DNA from: an uncultured Planctomycetota bacterium
Lineage (GTDB): Bacteria; Planctomycetota; UBA1135; UBA2386
Direction of reading: 5' to 3'
DNA: 9,215 nucleotides
NCBI GenBank assembly: GCA_903925435.1
Contig: CAIYFF010000104.1
Span: 1-9,215, forward strand
Shown: in pieces, positions 1-5,627 of the stretch
How the letters are laid out: each line of letters opens with the position of its first letter
Numbering within the stretch: the first letter of the stretch is position 1
Made by a program: the position numbers and the translations under genes
The notes under the pieces: generated by a model
Database searches by the model: none
Seen by the model: the letters and a program-made list of their open reading frames with translations, nothing else
What the model was told of the DNA's origin: nothing

Positions 1-108
1 CGCGAGGTCGATGGCCGAGACGTCCTTGAACTTGCCGAAGCCGGGCGTGCCCGAGTATTCGGCCATGGCGGTGCGTGCGCCGCCGACGATCACGAGGTCA
101 GAATGCAT
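1..108 (-). CDS. Thiolase family protein (acetyl-CoA acetyltransferase-like), N-terminal fragment
   Basis: Only the first 36 codons are inside the window; the gene continues leftward past position 1. The peptide begins MHSDLVIVGGARTAMAEY and goes on with a GTPGFGKFKDVSAIDLA stretch. This is the N-terminal signature of the thiolase superfamily (beta strand, then GxARTxxxxxxG, then the F/KDxSAxDL segment). Thiolases condense or cleave acyl-CoAs in fatty acid oxidation or in acetoacetyl-CoA synthesis; which direction applies here cannot be told. The active-site Cys and the C-terminal His and Cys lie outside the window. The start is the ATG complementary to 106-108; no good Shine-Dalgarno precedes it, but the motif begins only five residues later, so the start is well placed. 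The 96-residue gene at 196-486 lies 87 bp upstream on the same strand and may be co-transcribed. Confidence 0.85.
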   Translation of the reverse strand, partial: MHSDLVIVGGARTAMAEYSGTPGFGKFKDVSAIDLA

Positions 109-195
109 CCGCGGAGCATCGAAGATCCCAGCGGACGGCGCAAGTTTGCGGTCGGCGAGCCGAACGTATCCGAGGCCCCCTTCCCGCCCGGCGTG

Positions 196-486
196 TCAGG
201 AAGCCATCGGCCGCTGCCGTAGATGGTTCACGATCGCGCGGTCGAGCGACTTCCGCGTCAGGTCCATCGCGAGCCACCGCTGGACCAGCGAGCGCTCCAT
301 CTCCTCGAGATCCGTCCACAGCGCACGCAGCGATTGCGGCGAGCCGGAGCCGCGAGCCGCTCGCTCGGGCTGCCACTTGCGCAGCTCGCCCTGCACCTCG
401 GCGAGGGCTCGGGCAAGCTCTGCGAGCTCGCGCCGACACCCGGCGCGTTGGTCCATCAACAACGAGAGACTCGTGCGGGCCATCAT
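196..486 (-). CDS. Small helical protein of unknown function (96 aa)
   Basis: I do not recognise this protein. It is 96 residues, starts with two adjacent ATG codons (486-484 and 483-481) and ends with TGA at 198-196. A strong Shine-Dalgarno (GGAGG, complement of 493-497) sits 6 nt before the first ATG, which is the main evidence that the gene is real. The sequence is rich in Leu, Arg, Glu and Ala and looks almost entirely helical. One helix covers about residues 8-38. A short Gly/Ser/Pro turn (46-50, GSGSP) separates it from a second helix at about 51-92, suggesting a helical hairpin or short coiled coil. There is no signal peptide or membrane segment and a single Cys (C17). It is followed after 87 bp by the thiolase on the same strand and is divergent from the metalloprotease. 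A small helical chaperone or adaptor would fit the shape, but that is only a guess. Confidence 0.7.
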   Translation of the reverse strand: MMARTSLSLLMDQRAGCRRELAELARALAEVQGELRKWQPERAARGSGSPQSLRALWTDLEEMERSLVQRWLAMDLTRKSLDRAIVNHLRQRPMAS

Positions 487-492
487 GCGACG

Positions 493-497
493 CCTCC
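493..497 (-). promoter_or_regulatory. Ribosome binding site of the 96-aa gene
   Basis: On the minus strand the sequence GGAGG is followed by six bases (CGTCGC) and then ATG ATG. This near-perfect Shine-Dalgarno fixes the start of the small gene at 486 and excludes the longer antisense reading frame that extends to 1533. Confidence 0.75.
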
Positions 498-498
498 A

Positions 499-516
499 GG
501 GCGCGGGTCCGCGCCC
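499..516. repeat. GC-rich inverted repeat in the divergent intergenic region
   Basis: Positions 499-516 read GGGCGCGG-GT-CCGCGCCC, two perfect 8-base arms around a 2-base centre. As RNA it would fold with a 7-bp stem and 4-base loop. It lies one base beyond the Shine-Dalgarno of the minus-strand 96-aa gene and about 100 bp before the metalloprotease start, so it could be a 5' leader hairpin or a protein-binding site in the 126-bp divergent region 487-612. I found no convincing -35/-10 pair in the rest of that region. GC-rich DNA yields such repeats by chance more easily, so the functional reading is weak. Confidence 0.4.
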
Positions 517-612
517 ACTCGTCCAGTAGGAACGGATGCGGAGTCGGTAACCACAATCGCAGCCGCAGGGGACCGATTGGCGCACGCGGCGCGTTCGTGC
601 GAAGCTGAAGCC

Positions 613-1407
613 ATGCGGAAGATCCTCGTCCTCCTGATCGCCGCGGCCCTCTCGCTCTGCACGGGCTGCGCCAACTTCAACATCTACTCCGAGGCGCAGG
701 AGAACGCGCTCGGGCTCGAGGCCTACGGCGAGGCCACCAAAGAGTATCCCGTGATCACAAGCGGGCCCGACTACGACATGGTCCAACGCGTCGGCCGCCG
801 CATCGCGGACGCATCGGGCAAGGCCTACGAATGGGAGTTCAAGCTGCTCCGCGCCGATGACATGGTCAACGCGTTCTGCCTGCCCGGCGGCAAGGTCGCG
901 GTCTACACCGGCATCCTCCGCTACACGCAGAATGAGAACGGGCTCGCCGCGGTGATGGGCCACGAGGTCGCGCACGCGACGATGCGCCACGGCGGCAAGC
1001 GCATGACCAATGCGATGATCCTGCAAGCGACCGCCGCTGCAGTCGGCGTCGGCATATCGATGTCGGAGATGTCCGAGGAGGCGCAAGCGGGCCTGATGGC
1101 CGCATTCGGCATCGGTGCGCAAGTCGGCGTGTCGCTGCCGTTCAGCCGCGGACACGAGACCGAGGCCGACCTCGAAGGGATCCGCTACGCAGTGCGCGCC
1201 GGCTACGACCCGTATGAAGCCGTGCGGTTGTGGGAGCGCATGGCCGAGGGCGGCAACGGCGGCCCTGAGTGGCTCAGCACGCATCCCGACTCGATCGGCC
1301 GCGCCAAGAAGTTGGAGCAAGAGATCCCGCGCATCCTGCAGGAAGAGGGCAAGAGCGCGCCTGCGCCGCAGCAACCGACCGCGCCGATGAAGCAGATCCG
1401 CCGCTGA
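613..1407 (+). CDS. M48 family zinc metalloprotease, lipoprotein (LoiP-like)
   Basis: A 264-residue envelope peptidase. Residues 1-18 are a basic-hydrophobic signal (MRKILVLLIAAAL) ending in LCTGC; Cys19 is the likely lipidated residue. The M48 zinc site is HEVAH at 117-121 (two His ligands and the catalytic Glu118). It is followed by HETEAD at 181-186, which supplies the Glu ligand of the ExxxD motif, and STHPDS at 222-227, whose His224 matches the active-site His seen in BepA-type members. Length and order fit the LoiP/YcaL group of outer-membrane-linked M48 proteases, which degrade misfolded envelope proteins. There is no TPR extension as in BepA. The tail (245-264) is Pro/Gln/Ala-rich and probably disordered. 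The start at ATG 613 is set by the signal peptide; the frame is open further upstream but that part looks non-coding. The preceding ribosome site is weak (GAAG). The prepilin follows 119 bp downstream on the same strand. Confidence 0.93.
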   Translation: MRKILVLLIAAALSLCTGCANFNIYSEAQENALGLEAYGEATKEYPVITSGPDYDMVQRVGRRIADASGKAYEWEFKLLRADDMVNAFCLPGGKVAVYTGILRYTQNENGLAAVMGHEVAHATMRHGGKRMTNAMILQATAAAVGVGISMSEMSEEAQAGLMAAFGIGAQVGVSLPFSRGHETEADLEGIRYAVRAGYDPYEAVRLWERMAEGGNGGPEWLSTHPDSIGRAKKLEQEIPRILQEEGKSAPAPQQPTAPMKQIRR

Positions 1408-1492
1408 GGAGCTTCGCCCGGACCGCGCCGAAAAGTCGATGGCACGGACCGGTCCCGGCGGCCCTCCATGCTGGGCTCGCAATGCGTCGAAA

Positions 1493-1512
1493 GCGTTCCA
1501 GGTCCGGAACGC
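1493..1512 (+). repeat. Inverted repeat upstream of the prepilin start
   Basis: GCGTTCC at 1493-1499 and GGAACGC at 1506-1512 are perfect 7-base arms around the loop AGGTCC, ending 14 bp before the prepilin ATG. The rest of the 119-bp gap 1408-1526 holds a 10-bp palindrome GGACCGGTCC at 1446-1455 and no recognisable promoter. The hairpin is followed by CCCTTCGC, not a T-run, so it is not a classical terminator for the metalloprotease transcript. It could be a leader hairpin that affects prepilin translation, or an operator. Confidence 0.35.
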
Positions 1513-1526
1513 CCTTCGCAACGAGC

Positions 1527-2207
1527 ATGACAACTCACCAACGCGGCTTCACTCTCGTAGAACTCCTCATCGTCGTCGCGATCATCGCGGTGATCGCGGC
1601 CATCGCGATCCCGAGCCTGTTGAGCGCGCGCTCTTCTGCCAACGAGAAGACCGTCGCTGCCACGTTGCGCGCGATCGTCACGGCGCAGCAACTCGCGCGC
1701 ACCAACTCGACGATCGACGTCAATCGCAACGGCCAGGGCGAAGCCGGTTCGCTCGCCGAACTCGCAGGCTACGAAGTGCTGCGCGGCAGCACGTCGACGC
1801 TGCGTCCTGCGGTGTTGTCTGCGTCGCTCGGCGACCTCGATGCCAACGGCTACGCCGAGACGCATGGCTTCTACTTCGCGTTGTATCTGCCGGACAACAC
1901 GGGCCGCGGCATCGTCGCGTCGAGCGCCAATCTGACCAACGTCGATAGCTCGCTTGCAGAGTCGTATTGGACCTGCGTCGCATGGCCGCGCGACCGCAAC
2001 GTGCAGGGCTATGGCACGTTCTTCACCAACCAGACGGGCGACATCCTCGTCGCCAAGGGCGCGACCTACAGCGGCACCAACAACGTGCCGCCTGCCGGTT
2101 GCGCGATGCTCGGCGTGCCCGTGGACCAGATCGCAGCGCAAGCATCCGCAGCGGGCGCAGCGGACGGCATGGGCGCCGACGGCAACACGTGGCGCGTCGT
2201 TCCGTGA
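1527..2207 (+). CDS. Type IV prepilin / type II secretion pseudopilin-like protein
   Basis: A 226-residue protein with a class III (prepilin) signal. The leader MTTHQRG is cut after Gly7 by prepilin peptidase, and the mature chain starts at Phe8 with Glu at +5 (Glu12), the residue needed for pilus assembly. Residues 8-30 are the hydrophobic N-terminal helix (FTLVELLIVVAIIAVIAAIA), continuing as an amphipathic helix to about 58. The globular part has Cys150 and Cys192, which may form a disulfide, and two acidic loops, D64-x-N-x-N-G-x-G-E72 and D103-x-D-x-N-G-x-x-E111, that resemble calcium-binding loops. The ATG at 1527 gives the usual short leader; an in-frame ATG further upstream (about 1482) would give an unusually long leader. 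No strong Shine-Dalgarno is seen. No pilus or secretion machinery genes are near, so its machine lies elsewhere. Its stop faces the permease stop with a 10-bp gap. Confidence 0.9.
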   Translation: MTTHQRGFTLVELLIVVAIIAVIAAIAIPSLLSARSSANEKTVAATLRAIVTAQQLARTNSTIDVNRNGQGEAGSLAELAGYEVLRGSTSTLRPAVLSASLGDLDANGYAETHGFYFALYLPDNTGRGIVASSANLTNVDSSLAESYWTCVAWPRDRNVQGYGTFFTNQTGDILVAKGATYSGTNNVPPAGCAMLGVPVDQIAAQASAAGAADGMGADGNTWRVVP

Positions 2208-2221
2208 GTCGATCGACTCAC
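2204..2221. terminator. 18-bp perfect palindrome at the convergent gene ends, possible bidirectional terminator
   Basis: GTGAGTCGATCGACTCAC is identical to its own reverse complement. It contains the TGA of the prepilin (2205-2207) and, mirror-placed, the TGA of the permease (complement of 2218-2220). As RNA from either strand it folds as a 7-bp stem with a GATC loop. Neither side has a T-run, so an intrinsic terminator would be of the tail-less kind; binding by a protein is an alternative. The palindrome is directly seen; the role is inferred. Confidence 0.45.
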
Positions 2222-4803
2222 TCGTAACGAACGGAACTCGCTGGATCCTGCGCCGCAGCCCGGTGCGCCGGGATCCACGACGCGACGACGCCGACGACGA
2301 GCCCGACCACGGGCGCCAGCGTCATCCACACGAACGGCAGCACGACGGGCGCGTCGAGCGCCGCGATGCGATTGAGGCCGGAGATCAGCAACTGCGCCAT
2401 CGGCACGCATAGCAAGACGGCGAGCAGCGAACCGAGACCGCCGATCACGAGCCCTTCGAACAAGAGGCTCTTCTTGAGCGACGACGCGCCGACGCCGAGC
2501 GCACGCAAGACGCCGAGTTCGCGCGAACGCGCCAACGCAGCGATCGTCATGCCGTTGAGCAACCCGGTCGCCGCGAGCACGAGGATCAACAGCAGCAGCA
2601 CTTCGAACAGACGGAAGTCGCGTTCGACGTCGTGAAGGTGGTAGCCGGTGACGTAGTTGCCGGTCTTGTAGCGAATGAGATCTGGCACACGGTCGCGCAA
2701 GCGCGCGCCGACGACGTCGGGATCCGCGCCCGGAGTCAGGCACAACGTGACGTGTTGCACGATCGCGCCCGCGATGCAGAAGTCGCGCTGCAACCAGTGC
2801 GGCGACGCGATGGCCCAAGCCTGCTCGGACGGCGCGTAGCCCGACTTGTCGCTGACATGCAGCACCTCGTAGCTGACGGGAGTCTGGTTGCGATCGCGCA
2901 ACGACACCAGCGAACCTTCGCGCCACCCCATCTCGAGTGCGAGTCGCCGCGAGCAGACGATCGTGCGCGCTTTGTCATCGACATAACGCCGCACCTTGTC
3001 CTGATCGCCTTCGAGCGCGCCGCCGACGCGAGCCGCGTGCTGCACATCGATGCCGCGCAGCAAGAACGGGCCGTGGAATTCGCCTTGGATCGGCACGACG
3101 TCGTCGACGCCAGGGATGTCGCGCCACTTCGCGCACTCCTCCACAGTCCGCGGGCTCACTTCGGCGAACGCGCGGCCCTGCAACGCCGCCACCGAGAACA
3201 AACGCACATCGCCTTGCAGCGACGCAGTGATCGTCTCGAGACCCAAGAATGCGAGTAGCACCGCTGCGATGCCGACCGTCGACGCCGCGATGCGACCCGA
3301 TTGGCGCGCGATGCTCTTGCCGCACAGCCATGCGGCAAGCGGCGCGAACAACGACAGTGGCAACAGCAACAGCCGACCGAAGAGCGCCACGGCGACCGGC
3401 GCGATCAACAACAGACCGCCGACCGCGGCGAGCATGCCCGCCATCTCGAGCAACACGAACAACGTCTCGCGACCTTCCTCGGAGACGAGCGGCGTCATCG
3501 CGAGGTATGCCGCAGGCAGCACGAGCACGAGCAGCAAGAACAGCCAGCGATTGACGCCGGCGAGCAAGTCGGCGTCGCCGCCTTGGTCCGTTCCTTGTTG
3601 CCGCAGGATCCACAGCGCTGGCAACTGGCGCGCGCGCCACAGCGGGAACGCTGCGCCTGCGAGCGTGAACACCACGCCGAGCGCGAACGTGCCCACGATC
3701 GGAGCGATCGGCAACTCGAACACGAGCCACTCCTTGGCTCCGCCGAGCGAACTGATCTGCGCGCTGCGCAGCATTGCCGCGAGCAACACGCCGAGCAGCA
3801 CGCCGAGCGCGGAGCCCAGGATTCCGAGCAGCAGCGCGTCGAACAAGAAGATGCGCCCCACCGCGCCGCGGCTCGCGCCGATGCAGCGCAACAGGCCGAG
3901 CATGCGCACGCGCGCGACCAGCGAATGCGACAGCGTCTGGAACACGACGAACATGCCGAGCAGCAGCGCGAGGCAACCGAGGATCTTGATGCCGTTGCGG
4001 AACGCGCGCTCGTCTGCGCCTTCGCCGAGTTGCGCCGCGCGCTCGTCGGCGACGACGTAGCCAGCGCTCACGAGCTCGTTGCGCAACCGATCGAGGTCCG
4101 CGCCGTACACGCGGCGGATCTGGAAGCGTTCCGGCGTCGGCGTCGGAAAGTTGCGCGCGATTCCGATCGGCGCGACCGCGACCTGCCCAAAGTTGCGGCG
4201 GCCCATGCGCAGCGGCGCTGCGATGCCCTTCACCACGACTTCGACGCGCGCAAGTTCGCGCTCGGGTTCGGGCATCGGCACGAGCTGACCGTCGCGACAC
4301 TCGTAGCGCACAGAACGCGCGGCCTCCTCGATCGCGATGCGATCACCGGGCGCCACGGCGAGCAATCGGGCGGCCTCGGCGCCGAGCAGGATCGCCTTGC
4401 CCTCGTCGCCGGGCTCGAGGTCTGCACCCGACTCCAGCGCGTAGTGATCGAACTCACGTGCGTTGCCTGGCTCGATGCCGAGCAACTCGGCGTCGACGCT
4501 GCCCGACGTGGAGCGCAGCAACGCCTTGCCCTCGCGCCACACCGTCGCGGCTTCGATCTTGGAGCGCGCGCGCAAGTCCGCGAGCACCTCCGCAGTCGCG
4601 CGCCCTTCGACCGGCATCGCTTCGAGATCGACCGGCCCGCGTTCGAGGCTCTGCTGCAGGAAGCGCGTTTGGATCGTGTTGTGGTCCATCACGAAGATGG
4701 CCACCACGATCGCGACGCCGAGTGCGATGCCGAGCAGCGTGAGCGCCGTCCGAAGACGGTTAGATGCCCAGTGCTTCCAGACGACGAAAGACGTCAGCGA
4801 CAT
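2218..4803 (-). CDS. ABC transporter permease with two FtsX/MacB-like domains (861 aa)
   Basis: Inner-membrane permease of the type VII (MacB/LolCE/FtsX) ABC class. The first membrane helix is at about residues 20-38, followed by a large extracytoplasmic domain (about 40-270). Helices follow near 274-295, 318-345 and 366-388, giving a first FtsX core with the cytoplasmic RCIGAS loop at 306-311. Further helices lie near 419-437, 447-476 and 507-526. A second extracytoplasmic domain spans about 528-730, and a second FtsX core has helices near 733-756, 781-808 and 823-845 and the loop RELGVLRALGVGAS at 761-774. This two-core, fused layout resembles YbbP-type permeases. The ATG at 4803-4801 has a good Shine-Dalgarno (complement of 4812-4816) lying inside the ATPase gene; longer readings upstream are shadows of that gene. 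The two genes overlap by 44 bp. The substrate is unknown; lipoprotein, lipid or peptide export is typical of the class. Confidence 0.92.
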   Translation of the reverse strand: MSLTSFVVWKHWASNRLRTALTLLGIALGVAIVVAIFVMDHNTIQTRFLQQSLERGPVDLEAMPVEGRATAEVLADLRARSKIEAATVWREGKALLRSTSGSVDAELLGIEPGNAREFDHYALESGADLEPGDEGKAILLGAEAARLLAVAPGDRIAIEEAARSVRYECRDGQLVPMPEPERELARVEVVVKGIAAPLRMGRRNFGQVAVAPIGIARNFPTPTPERFQIRRVYGADLDRLRNELVSAGYVVADERAAQLGEGADERAFRNGIKILGCLALLLGMFVVFQTLSHSLVARVRMLGLLRCIGASRGAVGRIFLFDALLLGILGSALGVLLGVLLAAMLRSAQISSLGGAKEWLVFELPIAPIVGTFALGVVFTLAGAAFPLWRARQLPALWILRQQGTDQGGDADLLAGVNRWLFLLLVLVLPAAYLAMTPLVSEEGRETLFVLLEMAGMLAAVGGLLLIAPVAVALFGRLLLLPLSLFAPLAAWLCGKSIARQSGRIAASTVGIAAVLLAFLGLETITASLQGDVRLFSVAALQGRAFAEVSPRTVEECAKWRDIPGVDDVVPIQGEFHGPFLLRGIDVQHAARVGGALEGDQDKVRRYVDDKARTIVCSRRLALEMGWREGSLVSLRDRNQTPVSYEVLHVSDKSGYAPSEQAWAIASPHWLQRDFCIAGAIVQHVTLCLTPGADPDVVGARLRDRVPDLIRYKTGNYVTGYHLHDVERDFRLFEVLLLLILVLAATGLLNGMTIAALARSRELGVLRALGVGASSLKKSLLFEGLVIGGLGSLLAVLLCVPMAQLLISGLNRIAALDAPVVLPFVWMTLAPVVGLVVGVVASWIPAHRAAAQDPASSVRYE

Positions 4804-5551
4804 CGAAAGGGCCTCCGGTAAGCGATTGCTCTTTCTGCATCGCGCCATCGTGAAGGAACAGCACGCGATCCGCAGCCGCGGCGTCGCGAGGGTTGTGCGT
4901 GACGAGCAGGATCGCCGTGCCGAGGCGCGTGCGCACCGAGTCGAGCAAGCGCACCACTTCTTCGCCGTGCTTGCTCGACAAGTTGCCCGTCGGCTCGTCG
5001 CACAACAGCAGCGGAGGCTCCGCAGCGAGCGCGCGCGCAATCGACACGCGCTGCATCTCGCCGCCGGACAACGCGATCGGCCGACGATCGGCGAGCTTCT
5101 CGATCGACAGCATCGAGAGCAATTCGCGCACGCGGTCGCGGTGCTTCTTGAGGCTCGCGCCGAGGATGCGCAGCGGCAACGTGACGTTCTCCATCACCGT
5201 GAGGTCCGGCAGCAGATGGAAGAACTGGAAGATGAAGCCGATCTTGCTGCGACGCAGCGCAGCGAGCCGTTCCTCATTCGCATCGCCAAGCCGTTCGCCG
5301 AGCAGCAGCACGTCGCCTGCAGAAGGCGGCTCCAGGCCCGCAAGCACGTGGAGCAGCGTCGACTTGCCGGAACCCGATGGCCCCATGATCGAGACGAACT
5401 CGCCCGCATCGACGCGGAACGAGACGTCCTTCACGATCGGAACCTGCTGCCGATCCACCGTGCGGAAGCGGAACACGTTGCGCGCCTCGAGCACCGCGGT
5501 CTGCGTCGCCGATGCGAACACAGAGGGCTCGTTCCCAGGACTCGTGGTCAT
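4760..5551 (-). CDS. ABC transporter ATP-binding protein, LolD/MacB type
   Basis: A 263-residue ATPase that powers the downstream permease from the cytoplasmic face. Motifs in order: Walker A GPSGSGKST (57-65), Q-loop Gln109 in FIFQFFHLLP, signature LSGGE (161-165), Walker B LLLCDEP (181-187, catalytic Glu186) and switch His219 in VTHN. The segments FIFQFFHLLPDLTVMENV and DEPTGNL are typical of the LolD/MacB/FtsE branch. One oddity is the D-loop: GNLSS replaces the usual GNLDS, so Ser192 stands where Asp is expected. The ATG at 5551-5549 has no clear ribosome site; the family core begins about 20 residues later, so the N-terminal tail is a little longer than usual and a different start is possible. 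Its end overlaps the permease start by 44 bp, which implies coupled translation. ileS ends 76 bp upstream on the same strand with an inverted repeat between them. Confidence 0.94.
   Translation of the reverse strand: MTTSPGNEPSVFASATQTAVLEARNVFRFRTVDRQQVPIVKDVSFRVDAGEFVSIMGPSGSGKSTLLHVLAGLEPPSAGDVLLLGERLGDANEERLAALRRSKIGFIFQFFHLLPDLTVMENVTLPLRILGASLKKHRDRVRELLSMLSIEKLADRRPIALSGGEMQRVSIARALAAEPPLLLCDEPTGNLSSKHGEEVVRLLDSVRTRLGTAILLVTHNPRDAAAADRVLFLHDGAMQKEQSLTGGPFDVADVFRRLEALGI
4812..4816 (-). promoter_or_regulatory. Ribosome binding site of the permease inside the ATPase gene
   Basis: The minus strand reads GGAGG, eight bases (CCCTTTCG), then ATG. It decides the permease start at 4803 and lies within the last codons of the ATPase gene, so ribosomes finishing the ATPase pass directly over it. 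This is the usual arrangement for keeping transporter subunits in proportion. Confidence 0.7.
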
Positions 5552-5585
5552 GGCGCGACATCATGCCGCGCCACGGCTGCGATGC

Positions 5586-5618
5586 TGCGACCGAGTGCGA
5601 TTCCGGCACTCGGTCGCA
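5586..5618 (-). terminator. 13-bp inverted repeat between ileS and the ABC transporter, possible terminator or attenuator
   Basis: TGCGACCGAGTGC (5586-5598) and GCACTCGGTCGCA (5606-5618) are perfect 13-base arms around a 7-base loop (GATTCCG on the plus strand). The repeat begins 9 bases after the ileS stop codon on the minus strand and ends 34 bases before the ATPase ATG. The stem is long and GC-rich, but no T-run follows it, so it is either a tail-less terminator, a partial terminator that lets some transcription reach the transporter, or an RNA-stabilising 3' hairpin. A further copy of TGCGACC lies at 5620-5626. Confidence 0.55.
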
Positions 5619-5627
5619 ATGCGACCC

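Noticed and set aside
109..195. Short inverted repeats in the gap before the thiolase
   Set aside because: Arms of about five bases with two-base centres are expected by chance in GC-rich DNA; nothing else supports a role.
1440..1455. Possible sigma-54 promoter before the prepilin (TGGCAC at 1440-1445)
   Set aside because: The -24 half matches, but the -12 half reads GGTCC where TTGCA/T is expected and the required GC pair is missing.
196..1533. Long minus-strand reading frame of 445 codons
   Set aside because: Most of it is antisense to the M48 protease. Only the last 96 codons, after the Shine-Dalgarno at 493-497, look like a gene.
2975..4300. Minus-strand frame of 441 codons inside the permease in another frame
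   Set aside because: It is a frame-shifted reading of the permease, Arg-rich, and the true frame is unbroken with its membrane segments.
3301..4821. Open plus-strand frame of 506 codons opposite the permease
   Set aside because: Antisense of a clear membrane protein; the product is low-complexity in Arg, Gln, His and Ala with no start signal.
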